NCBI GenBank assembly: GCA_011947345.1
Contig: JAAVTG010000568.1
Location: forward strand, 310,001 to 374,000
DNA from: Phytophthora quininea
Lineage: Eukaryota > Oomycota > Peronosporomycetes > Peronosporales > Peronosporaceae
Length of the DNA stretch: 64,000 nucleotides
Direction: 5' to 3'
The notes beneath the pieces were generated by a model. The model saw only the letters and a program-made list of their open reading frames with translations. It was not told the DNA's origin and did not search any database. The translations under genes and the position numbers were made by a program. This document shows positions 52,085 to 62,408 of this stretch, one piece after another. Each line of letters starts with the position of its first letter. Position 1 is the first letter of the stretch.

Positions 52085-54862
52085 GGCGACAGTAATCAGC
52101 GCGCTGTCCCACACGAATTCGCTATACAGCGGAGACTTTGGAGACCGAAATGTTGGTCGCGTTCCACATGCTTTAGCCGCATGCCAAGAAACCCTGGCGA
52201 GCGGGGCAGCGTGACGACACCAGCCGTAGTGCTCACGTGCAAACAGCATCGCCCCTGCATGGATGTGGATGCTCCGTAAAACTGTGTCGGCGGACAAGGT
52301 TCACGCCGCCTGGCGTGGGTTTCGGTAGGAGAGGAGAGCAAGCCTCTCTCGGGATTGGCAAGGGCGGCTTCAGCTCGCCATCAAAACACGAGTCAGCTCG
52401 GCAGACTGGAAAAATATCGTGCGGTCGAGGTGAAACTCGCGCGCAAAAGTTTTGGTGTGTCGAGCGACAACTGCAGTTCACGGCGTCGCGGTGAAGGAGC
52501 TGGATGCAATTCACCGCTCGTCGCACAGTGCATACCAAACAACACACCCGTACATAAAGCAAGTGGACTTTACTGCATGCGAGCGCAGATTCGGCCACAG
52601 GGTTCCAACGAAGAGAACACGACAAACCGTGGCTGGATTTGCAGCTGCTGTCTCATAAAACACGGTGAGCTTGCACTTGCACTCGACCGTCGTTGACACG
52701 CAGAGTAGGTTCATGAAGAGCGGATTGTTGGAGACGGACTGACCAAACAAAGGATCAGGGCGCGTTGAATCCAATGAAGGCTCTCCTTCGTCGGAAGCCG
52801 GTCACGCCGATCCGAGATCGTCTCTCGAAATCAAGAGAGCTCCATTCGCAGTCGCAGCTCTCCGACTTGGTTCAAAACTTGCGCAAGGCTGACGGTTGTT
52901 TACTCTGGTATCATTGAATGGACAGAGTCATCCCAACGCTTGCTCTCACAGCTTTTACGCGCGTCGCAAATCTCCGGCGAGCTTGAACCTGCGCGCCAAA
53001 AATGTTGCTGGGCACCAGGGTGCGCGACTATCCCCAGCATTTGGTGCAGCGACCCGGCTGTGCTAGTCGCGATGACGGTCGTCATCGAGCTGGTGAATAC
53101 GCTGGAAAAGCCCCGAAAAGAATAAACATGGGATAGCCGAAGGAACAGCGTCGACTGGCAACGACTCGCTGCCAGCGAGCGCCTTCATGGGGGGTGCAGT
53201 GAGGGAGGAAATGTCGGCACGCTTTCGGCGCCTTCCAATCCGTTTAACAATCTTCATCGACTGCGAAGGCCCCGCTGTATTCTTTAAAAACAGAGAGCGA
53301 GAGCATGCTGTGCCACACAGCATGGCCGAAAGCCTCACCTCTTTACAGCAAAACGCCGGAGTCTGGCCCTCGTCAAGGGTCCACGCGCTCGCAAGCAGCC
53401 ACGCGTTTGACAAACGCTGGCGAGGCGGATATTCAACCATTCACTTGCTGTGCGGGCCCCTCTCAGACCCAAACGATCGAACTGCGAGCGCAAACTCGCT
53501 CGAGCAAAACGGTTTCAGTGTGCCCCGGACCGCCGAAAACGCATCGACTTGGTCGATTTGGTGGTCGCCGGCGGTGGCAACTCTCGCTCCGTCTCGCTCG
53601 TGCGAGCCACTTGAATGCAGAGCCAAAGATACAGTCGGACGCGCCATTCACGGGCAAGTCCGACCGAATCGTCGACGCCTTGTATTGACCGTAATCGCAG
53701 CAAACGTTGGTGTGTGTTGTTGCGTGCTCTGTCCTGCAGTCCTGCACTGCAGACCCTGCGCTAAGACCACCCGCCCTGAGGGATTCGCTGTTCGCGAGCG
53801 GCAGTCTGTATTGCTTTCAGTTTGCTCATGTACAATGTTCCCGGTCATTTTCCAGGCAATTGTTGAACACGCCAAATGTCGGACTCGGCACCATTCGAGG
53901 CAGTGTGTGACGCTCACCGAGGCGAAGCCACGGTGGCTTCGTGTCCAGCGAGGACACGCCAATAGATGCGGCGCAAGTTCAACCTGCGGGGCCTACGAGG
54001 CCACGACGAGCTTGAGATTTGCTGGCAGCGACCGTAAACTGCAGTCTCGCACTGGTCGAGAGCGCACCATACATACTGTAGATTTCCTCTCAACAATGAG
54101 TTCGGCCAGAGGTGGAATAATCATCGGTCGGATAGGCGGCCCAGTCGTACGACTGGGCCGATCTGTTTCAGCTTCCGCGCGAATTCTGCGCCGCCGCTGC
54201 TTCAGCAAGGCGCGACGGATTGCTCGGACCAAGGTCTCGCTCTCGCTGGAAAGCGGCGTGCACGCGCGGAGGCGATGCAGACAGCGTCAACAGCGCAAGA
54301 GCTTGCGCCAATTTTCAGTGGGGACTGCACGAATCCGACAGCCAAAACTACAGGTATCTATCTATTCACGCCTCCGCAGCCAACTGGGGAGACGTGTGGC
54401 TGTCTTGTCGTGCGCTGACAAGCAGCCTCCTCGCTGCCGGACGACCATGCGATTCTCTGATTATGGTCGAGTTCGCCGTGCAGACCCTGACCATCGATTT
54501 GATGGCGGTCCTCCAGGAGCGGCAGAACGCCGCCGCCTCCATGTGCTTCCCACCAGCCCGACTTGGGTTCACCTGTTTTTCTCGTCGCACCGTTTTCCTA
54601 CCGAAATCGACCAAAACCGGCACACGTCGGCCATCAAGTTCAGCGTGATGCACGCAGCGGCGCTCTTCCTGATCAGACCGGGCGATGGTGACTTTGATGT
54701 CAAATATGTTTTCCAAGCGCTCCACACCTTGGATGGGATCCAATACATTTTAACGGTCTCCGGACGGAACCAGGGTAGGTAGGGTTGCTGGGGCTTCCGT
54801 AACGCCGCCCGGAAAGCGGGGTGCTCCAGCTGTTTGCAGGTTCGGGGATGTTTACTTTTCGG
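52085..54862. other. Spacer of the inverted repeat, mostly unassigned
   Basis: 2,778 bases between the arms. The longest frame is 53187-54782 on the plus strand (531 codons without a stop). It has no recognisable domain, is Arg/Ser/Cys-rich and of uneven composition, and overlaps a 125-codon minus frame (54366-54743). The part 52085-53186 has only short frames. Confidence 0.35.
53187..54782 (+). CDS. Long unassigned open frame in the spacer
   Basis: 531 codons from the ATG at 53187. No domain, membrane segment or signal peptide was recognised. The last 60 residues (FSVMHAAALFLIRPGDGDFD, VKYVFQALHTLDGIQYILTV) read more like a real protein than the rest. GC-rich DNA can keep such frames open by chance, so this is a low-confidence entry given for its length. 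Confidence 0.2.
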   Translation: MGGAVREEMSARFRRLPIRLTIFIDCEGPAVFFKNREREHAVPHSMAESLTSLQQNAGVWPSSRVHALASSHAFDKRWRGGYSTIHLLCGPLSDPNDRTASANSLEQNGFSVPRTAENASTWSIWWSPAVATLAPSRSCEPLECRAKDTVGRAIHGQVRPNRRRLVLTVIAANVGVCCCVLCPAVLHCRPCAKTTRPEGFAVRERQSVLLSVCSCTMFPVIFQAIVEHAKCRTRHHSRQCVTLTEAKPRWLRVQRGHANRCGASSTCGAYEATTSLRFAGSDRKLQSRTGRERTIHTVDFLSTMSSARGGIIIGRIGGPVVRLGRSVSASARILRRRCFSKARRIARTKVSLSLESGVHARRRCRQRQQRKSLRQFSVGTARIRQPKLQVSIYSRLRSQLGRRVAVLSCADKQPPRCRTTMRFSDYGRVRRADPDHRFDGGPPGAAERRRLHVLPTSPTWVHLFFSSHRFPTEIDQNRHTSAIKFSVMHAAALFLIRPGDGDFDVKYVFQALHTLDGIQYILTVSGRNQGR

Positions 54863-56071
54863 GCAAATCTGCCGCCGGGATCGCTGCGGGGTTTTCTATG
54901 GCGGGCAAATCCCCTCATTCACTCTTGCCAGTCGCCACCAGGAAACGCGGCTCGTCCGGTCCGCAATCGCCTGCGCCGTCGCGTTTGTCAAAACCCAGGC
55001 GGCACTCGCTCGCTCGCTCGCTCGCTGGTGCTGTTTCCCCCGGGCTCACTTGTGAAAACGCCGTCAAGCCCGCGAGCCGCACCGACCGACCCGAGCAACT
55101 CGCTTGACCCCGACAGCTCTCGATTCGCGAACCGATTCGAGCCAGCCACCCCCACCGCATCAACACCAACCACCCCACCGCCATGCAAGCCGGCCCCGTC
55201 GGATCCTCGCGCCTCGCGCCACTGCTGCAGGCGGCGTCGCTGCCGTCCGAGCCGTACTCGGCCCCGCACACGATCCGCACCATCCGCCTGCCGTCGCTGG
55301 CACCGCGGTTGCCCACGCTGCCGAGCCTCATGAGCTCCCTGTCACAAGGCGCCTACACGTCGTCGACTAGCGCGCCGGCCTCGGCCGTCACTTCTCCCAG
55401 TCGCACGTCGTCCATCTCGTTCCTGCTGAACCCGTCGGCGACGGCACCGGCGAACGCGCGGGCCCAGCAACAGCTTCAGCAGCTGCACCACCACTACCAG
55501 CCCGCCGCGGCCCCGGCCGCTCCGACCTCCATCATGTACCACCCGTACGCCGCCTCGGCCGCGACCAGTCTGCTGCGCCCGCAGGAAGCCCTCAAGCCGG
55601 CCCCGAAGAAGAAGCGCAAGACGCGCATCTGCAAGTCCGAGGGCTGCGAGAAGTACGTGGTGGACCGCGGGCTGTGCATCCGCCACGGCGGCGGCAAGCG
55701 GTGCTCCGTGGAGGGCTGCAACTGCCGCGCGCAGAACCGCGGGCTGTGCTGGAAGCACGGTGGCTACACGCGCTGCACGGTGGAGGGCTGCACGAAGCGC
55801 GCCAAGTCGCGCGGCATCTGCTGGTCGCACGGCGGCGGCACCCGCTGCAAGCACGGCGAGTGCTCCAAGATCGCGGTGTCGCACGGCCTGTGCTGGGCCC
55901 ACGGCGGCGGCAAGCGCTGCCTGGTGGAGACGTGCCAGAAGCCTGCGTACGAGCGCAACGGCAACCTGTGCGCCGAGCACTGCGCGCTGCGGCAGCAGGC
56001 CCAGGCGGCAGCTCCCGCGATGAACTAGGTAGATAGACATTCCCCATCGTGTAAAAGTATATGAACACGCA
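54863..56071. repeat. Inverted repeat, right arm (1,209 bp)
   Basis: Reverse complement of 50876-52084, same length and apparently no difference. Holds copy 4. Confidence 0.93.
55183..56028 (+). CDS. WRKY19-like five-module zinc-finger protein, copy 4 (intronless)
   Basis: 281 residues, identical by eye to copy 3 and in the opposite orientation. Upstream in the arm lies the CT-rich leader with a GCTC run. If both copies are real, they are either very recent duplicates or are kept alike by gene conversion between the arms. Confidence 0.9.
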   Translation: MQAGPVGSSRLAPLLQAASLPSEPYSAPHTIRTIRLPSLAPRLPTLPSLMSSLSQGAYTSSTSAPASAVTSPSRTSSISFLLNPSATAPANARAQQQLQQLHHHYQPAAAPAAPTSIMYHPYAASAATSLLRPQEALKPAPKKKRKTRICKSEGCEKYVVDRGLCIRHGGGKRCSVEGCNCRAQNRGLCWKHGGYTRCTVEGCTKRAKSRGICWSHGGGTRCKHGECSKIAVSHGLCWAHGGGKRCLVETCQKPAYERNGNLCAEHCALRQQAQAAAPAMN

Positions 56072-56881
56072 TTTCCTCCTTGCAACGTGCCGGTACTTTT
56101 CTTGTTGTTGTTGTGGGTTCGACTACGGTTGGATTGGTTTGCAGCTCATTCTTCCTGTCCGGTTCATGACGAATACACCGCTGGCAACTACCAGTACTAC
56201 GCAGTAGGAGTTTTCCTCACGACGTTACTACCACAGTGTGTCGGTTTGATAAAGCGAGCACTTGTTAGCATTGCTGTTCTTTCAGCGAGAACAATGCGCT
56301 GCCAGCTTCTGTATGAGCATCCTCACACTCCTATTATAGAGGCTGTACATTGCCCTTGACAATAACGTTTCCCGCTGGATGTGCCAGCACTTTCAAGTAC
56401 AATGTATGTATGTAGAACACGTAGCAGAAGCGGGCAATGCAGCACAGCGACGAACAGGAATCCTGTATTCATTCGGATGAACTGCTGCAGCACGTTTGCT
56501 AACCCGCCGTCTCGATCAAACACAACGATGCCAGCAATTCCTGCGGACAAGTTGACGTTTTGCCGTCAACTCCTCAATAGCGATCTGAAACACGTCCTTG
56601 AAAAGAGCGTGTTCTCGGGTCTGCGCTGTCGTGTTCACCCCCGCCCTCTGGTCCAAGTTAGTTAACTCCCCACCTCCCAGGACCAGTTCAGGCTTCATGC
56701 GATTAACCTCAAAGACGCGCGCTAAAGCCGGCCGTTTGTGGAAGAACGGCTTTGCGTTGCAGTCGTGAACCCATCGGCGGCCTTTGGGGGCGTCGCGGAC
56801 GTTATCTCGACCACCCGCCTCCCGCCACTCGTATTTATAATCCTTCTCTCGCTGCGGGACGCAGGTCGCACTGGTGTCGCC
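56072..56881. other. Intergenic between copies 4 and 5
   Basis: Only short frames (90 aa at 56087-56359, 94 aa at 56381-56665), no domain. The promoter of copy 5 should lie near 56800, where a TATTTATA stands at 56832-56839. Confidence 0.4.
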
Positions 56882-57725
56882 ATGCTGCGCACTGCGATCA
56901 CCAAGATGGACGCGTCGTGGGAGGCCACGGGCACTGCAAACTCGTCCGGCGCGACCGCCAAAGGCTCGCTCACGTTCATCATGAACGCCGTTGACGGTTC
57001 TGCCGCCGCGGCCGACGCCAAGTGGCTCGGCGACTACAGAGACGTGCAAAGCGTTGGGGAGCGGGCCGCGTCGCCTGCAGTCGACAAATGTCCACCGAGT
57101 GTCGACCCTGCCCCAGCTACGACCCGGAGACCAACCAGACGCAGCGGTAGGGGCAGGCCCCTCACGTACGAGGAGAAGCGGCGCTCTCGCAAGTGCAAAA
57201 TGGACGGCTGCGACAACTACATCATTAACCGAGGGCTCTGCTTCCGTCACGGCGTAAGCTTTACATCTTGCAGTGACGAGACCAATACAGTCGTCTCACT
57301 GACCTGTTACATGTTATCACAAATTCCAGGGCGGCAAGAAGTGCTCCGTCGAGAACTGCCGGTCGAGTGCAAAGAACGCTGGACGGTGCTGGCGTCACGG
57401 TAAGGTTAACTAGTAGAGCATCGCCTAGTTCTTGTGTTGTTGACGACGACTCTGCTTTGCAGGAGGATCACTTAAGTGCAGCGTTGAAGGCTGCCTGCGT
57501 CGTGGCAAGTCGCGCGGTCTCTGTTGGGCGCACGGAGGAGGCACACGATGCTCCCACGCCAACTGCATCAAAGTGGCAGTCTCGAACGGACGCTGCTGGG
57601 CCCACGGCGGCGGCAAGCGGTGCGCATACGACGGCTGCAGGAAAGCCGCCTACGAGCGGACGCACAACTACTGCGTCAAGCACCACGACCAGCTCAAGGA
57701 CGGCAACGAGACCATGAACGTATGA
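56882..57725 (+). CDS. WRKY19-like five-module zinc-finger protein, copy 5
   Basis: Three exons: 56882-57253, 57330-57399 and 57463-57725, introns 57254-57329 and 57400-57462, both GT-AG, frame kept throughout; 234 residues. Introns lie in the H-G-G links after modules 1 and 2, so the middle exon is exactly one module. N-terminal part: MLRTAITKMDASWEATGTAN, then a basic run RRPTRRSGRGRPLTYEEKRR. Modules: CKMDGCDNYIINRGLCFRH, CSVENCRSSAKNAGRCWRH, CSVEGCLRRGKSRGLCWAH, CSHANCIKVAVSNGRCWAH and CAYDGC...YCVKH. No frame break in this copy. Confidence 0.85.
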
Positions 57726-58909
57726 ATCTGCAACTACTACGGACAAACGGCCAGGACTACGGCCGATGAATATATCTGCATCTGCTTCGCTTTCAAACAC
57801 CAAAATGTTGAGTCCCACCGGGTAAATGTCTTCAGGACGTGATACGCTCGCCTAAGAGAGGGAAAACATCGCTGGTTATCAACCAAATCGATGGGCTGGA
57901 GTGGGTTGCATGTAATCGATGCCCGCACGTCCACTGAACGTCCATAGGACCACCAGAAAACCTCCCGACGGGACGTCTGCAACAGGAAACGGAGCTGTCG
58001 ACTCGTTGCAAACCACGGCGTAATGCTTGGATCGTATCGTGTTTTGCTGCTGTAGACTGCACTGCACGTAGAAAATATTCGGAAAGCTCCAGCGCGGTAA
58101 TGCTGCGATCGCAACGATGCAACGTAGCGAATTGCACCCCGCTCGACATTTCCCTCGGTGGAAACCGTGCAGAGCGCACAAGATGTCCACAGAGCTTGAT
58201 GGTGGTTCTCCATTTTGCTGAATCGGTCACTGTGAGGATCCCGACTAAATTGCAGAAGGTACTGGCCGTCTCGAGTTAGAAATGTAAAATCCACGCTTTA
58301 CAGTCAATGTCCACATGAGGCAACGTCCTTGTCGTTCCCGAGCGAGCTGGAGCTGGAGGCGCAGTCGTCGAAACTTGGCTCCATTCTTGCAATGGGAGGT
58401 TATTGTCTGATGGACTCGAAACTGCTTAGACCCAAACATTCACCAGTACCCACGCTGCTCGACGAACGCGTTAACGAAGACCCGAGAGTAGCTCTCACCC
58501 CGGTGTCTTGAAATAAGCCTCGACTTGCACGCGAAGCTCGCGACTAGTGCTATAGATATGATGAGTCCTCCTCTTTAACTCACCGAGTCTACCTCTGGTG
58601 CTGTGCCACATCACTCTAAATGCGCCAATTCTTGGCGACCTGCAACTGCCCGGCACAATGAAAACTCGTGCTCGATGATGGACATCTGCAGCTCTGCATC
58701 ATGGACAGCCAAGTAGGTCTCCATCCTCTCCATCTTGGCCCACTTTGACGCCTTTCGTCGCTCGATTTTCCTTCTCGTGGAGCTCATAGTGGGAGGGACG
58801 GCGGGAGCATTTTCAGGGTTGTGTTTGAATCATTCACCGCGGTGTCAGGCACGACCTCATTTTGCTGCAGGTCTCGAAGAGCGCGGGCCACTTGCGATCT
58901 TGGAGCAAA
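57726..58909. other. Intergenic between copies 5 and 6, with one unassigned minus ORF
   Basis: 57737-58294 on the minus strand is open for 185 codons (MDFTFLTRDGQYLLQFSRDP); overlapping frames in the same stretch (57832-58230, 57879-58190) are also open, so it may be chance. No domain recognised. The rest holds the promoter of copy 6. Confidence 0.35.
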
Positions 58910-59722
58910 ATGGAGACTTTCCAGCAGGCGACGGCCACATTGAGCCCCGAGCAGCCTGCCGGCCAGTTCGACGAGCACAAGTTCGGGCTGCCGTTCATCC
59001 TCAACGTGCCGGTCCGACGCAGCGCTCGCCAGTCGGCGCTGCGGGCCGGACGAGTGCTGGTCGCGCCTCGTGCGAAGACGGGCGCCACTACGAAACCCGA
59101 GACGGAGCAGACCAAGGAGGAGAAGAAGCGCCGCCGCACGTGCAAAATCGAGGGCTGCCACAACTACATCGTGCACAAGGGGCTCTGCTGCCGCCACGGA
59201 GTACGTCGAGTGTCGAAGTGTCTTCAGTTGGGCTCAACTGCAGACCAACAGCCTATAACGTTGAATAGGGGCTCCATCTGACCAAGGTCTGATATGATTG
59301 CTTAGGGTGGGAAGAAGTGTACGCTGGAAGGCTGTACGACGAGCGCCAAGCACGGCGGATTGTGCTGGAAGCACGGTGAGTTGGACGCCGATGAAATAGT
59401 ATGCTCGACTTGGGTGATCACGAGATTGTATGAACGTGCTTCAGGCGGCTCGGTCGAGTGCAAGAAGGACGGCTGCAGGAAGAAAGCCAAAGCCCGGGGC
59501 TTATGCTGGGCGCACGGCGGAGGCACCAAGTGCAGGAACGCTGAGTGCACTAAGGTGGCAGTCTCCAACGGCTTCTGTTGGGCCCATGGTGGCGGCAAGC
59601 GCTGCGTGCGCAAAGGCTGCCAGAAGCCTGCGTACCAGCGCACTCAGAACTACTGCGAGAAACACTTTGCGCAGTATTGCCAAGTCACGTATTATGAGCT
59701 GTACGTTTTTGCATTGAGTTGA
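58910..59722 (+). CDS. WRKY19-like five-module zinc-finger protein, copy 6
   Basis: Exons 58910-59200, 59306-59375 and 59445-59722 join in phase to 212 residues. The middle exon is 70 bases, the same as in copies 5 and 7, and codes for one module. N-terminal part: METFQQATATLSPEQPAGQF, then DEHKFGLPFILNVPVRRSAR, and a basic stretch TKEEKKRRRTCK. Modules: CKIEGCHNYIVHKGLCCRH, CTLEGCTTSAKHGGLCWKH, CKKDGCRKKAKARGLCWAH, CRNAECTKVAVSNGFCWAH and CVRKGC...YCEKH. The C-terminus is about nine residues longer than that of copy 7. The FGLPFILNVPV block is shared with copy 7 and may be a separate conserved motif. Confidence 0.85.
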
Positions 59723-61019
59723 ATCGCGTTCCATGAGATTTTCTAACGAGCGTCGTATCTACGCAGATAAATGTTCACCCGTTGCATTCGAACCGCTTCA
59801 GTGCACCCTGCAAGCTCTCCAACATTGCTATCGGATATTGTACCGGAAAGCAAGTACATCTTCACCGTGGTAATCCTCGTGCCACCAGTTGAGACTTGAG
59901 GAGGATATTTGGGTCTGACGTCGCTGCTGGTCGGGGTTATCAGACATTCAGAGATTAGATCACCGGAAATCTAACAACAGAATGTACTTGGTTTTCGCTC
60001 GACCGCCCGGACAGGATTCTCGATGCATGGCAGCGGTAGGACATGTCTGGAGCACCTTGGCAGTCGCGATCTCCGCGAACACGTCTTCTGCAAGATATTC
60101 AAAGTAACAGCAGCGCTTTGAAAGCGTCGTCAAGTGACTCGGTTTCGCATGGGTCCGTCGGCAAATTGTGCGCTAATTGCTTTCTTGTTCCCATCCACTC
60201 GTGTCTGGCACCACCGCCAGCGATCCTATCCAGCAAACTTGACTTCACACTGCTCGATTCCAAAGAGCTGGCTGGCACTTGCGTAACTACAAGTCTTCGC
60301 TGACATACTTTCATCTGTCGATGGCAATACTTTTGTTCTGTAGATACGCGTCACTGGTGAATCAACGTTGACAACGTAGGACAAGCTGCCATGGACAACT
60401 GTTGACAGTCTAACAGCGACGTACGTACCTTCTCCATTATGCACAGATAAGCCTTCTTGGGTCGTCGATCTAACATGCTGTGAGGTTCCTTGGCCGAAGA
60501 TCAAGTGCAGGTCGCTCGTAATACACGATGTGAGGACAGAGCGGTTGTATTTTGAGTGGCGCGGTTTCTGCTGTGGTCAGGCCATCAGCCAGAATTATCT
60601 TCTCGAGCCAATTCATTTTACAGGAATACATCTTGGACTCGGTTGGTTGTCGATCTTCTCAATAGACAGATTGCAGTCAGGTAAGGCGCACGCTCACTAA
60701 AGAAGAGAATTGCAGTCGTCAAGGATCACGTCGCCAGAATTTCGTCCGTGCAACGATGGACAGGACCAGTATATTCGCTTATGAACGCGCAAGCTGAAGA
60801 AAGTTTCTTTGGCAAGAAACATTTCGGTATGAAGACGAGTGGTGTTCAACGGCAACAAGTGAAGAGCTTCTTGGAGATAATGAAGAACGTCAACATTCTG
60901 GAGTCATTCACGGCGCACTTGGTGTGCTTTACTGGTGGACATTGGCATCTTCATGGGAGTTGAAGACTTGCCAAGCAGTACATCCATCGCGCACGCGGAA
61001 GGCTTCATGTCGATACTCA
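59723..61019. other. Intergenic, no supported gene
   Basis: Opposed short frames only (60043-60303 plus, 60226-60504 minus, 60748-60963 plus). AT content is higher than in the genes. Confidence 0.35.
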
Positions 61020-61290
61020 TGCACGTTGACAGCCACCGATGATATTGAGCAGAGTTTGCTGATTACGATTGCTGCAAAGAAATTCAATCTTGGCGAGAGA
61101 TTTGTCAACATCCAACCCTTCTTGTACGATGCATTAATGCGGAGATGTGGAAATGCTTATTGTTGTGGATCTCGGCGCTATGATTGCCTCTTCCTGGTCA
61201 GCGTGTCATCGGCAAGTTCATAATGATCGAGGACGATGTCTGGATCGGCGGAGGCACGGTAGCTGTCCCGGGGTTCGGATCGGATCATTA
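61020..61290 (+). pseudogene. Hexapeptide-repeat O-acetyltransferase relic
   Basis: Fragment reading IMIEDDVWIGGGTVAVPGFG near 61225-61285, a typical left-handed beta-helix acetyltransferase strand (the DVWIGGG...PG block of maltose/galactoside-type acetyltransferases). Upstream in another frame, KKFNLGERFVNIQPFLYDA fits the earlier strand of such enzymes. The frame then stops. Broken and short; family is fairly clear, gene identity is not. Confidence 0.45.
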
Positions 61291-62408
61291 GCACTCTACA
61301 CACTCCTCCTATATGCGTGCAACTCGGCCAAGGTTTTCGTCCATAGTCTTCTTTGTAGACTCTGGAGGGTTTTCGCTGTTGGGTTACGTTCGAGCAGGTC
61401 TGGAAGGACCGTAATTTTCTTCGACACTCGTTGATCGAGTCTACAAACTGGCAAACGAAGTGAAGACGTTGGGCTGTTCGCCGCAGACTTCAAGTGCCCT
61501 GTAGCAGCATCGATTGGAAGCAAGTGCCGCGTGGTGCTTCTCGATCGGAGCCAAGAGCGGATATGTTCTCGGAAAGCAACTTGAATCGCTGTTGGTGCGT
61601 CGCAGCTTGAAATTTCTGCAGCGGTCGATGTATCTTCTCCGTTGATATTGTCGACTCGACAAGGTTGTCTTCCAACGCGCTGCTCGTGCAAAGATCGGAG
61701 GTTTCGCCGTGTTGGGGAGCAAAGAGAGTCAATTGATAATTGTTCAACGCCGACAGCACAGGAAGGGAAAAAGCAACGGCTCTAGAGGAGGCTGCGAAAG
61801 CCCCGTTGCCTTCGAACGCGGACTCAGATGCCCGACCTTTCGATTTTCCAGCGCCGAACGGTTGGCCTCCAGCGCGTGTCTCCTGAAGAAAATCAGCAGC
61901 GTGCTGTTCCGCGGCGAGTGCAGCAACTCGTGGAGCTGCACGAAGAAGAAGACGCTGTCTAGATATAGGAGGGTTCGTCTAGCACACGTGGGCCTTGGAG
62001 GCCCAACAGACAAGAGTGAGTGATCCTGGACTTGGACATCTTGATGGGGACCGGGCCCGCCTCGGGGTCGAACGTTCGACTCGAGGGAAATTGGCGCCGG
62101 CCCCGCTTCTCTCGCCCAGTCTCCATCGACGTATTTTCCCGCGCACCGTCGGCCGCGATGGTGAACGGCGACGAGGTCTGCTAACCCGTCGAGTTCTCGG
62201 TCTTTTGTCGCTCGAACTCGGCCTTTCGGTTTGTCGTCCTGGCGGTCGAGGTGGGACCTGCATCTCAGCCGAACCGTCTTTGGCCCGCTGCAGCCGAGGC
62301 AATAAATAAGAAGGCGGGTCTTCGAGGAGACCTCGTCCGGCAGAGCGGCAGTGGCTGCCAGTGGCGAAGAAGCCCCGACTTTCGGATCCGATCGACGCCC
62401 ACACCGCA
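61291..62408. other. Intergenic upstream of copy 7
   Basis: Long minus-strand frames (61744-62601, 61979-62584) overlap each other and the first exon of copy 7 in antisense; not accepted. The stretch holds the promoter of copy 7. Confidence 0.4.

Noticed and set aside
54915..55331. 138- and 93-codon minus frames in the right arm (and mirror frames in the left arm)
   Set aside because: Antisense to the leader and first part of copy 4; the mirror frames at 51616-52032 are the same thing in copy 3.
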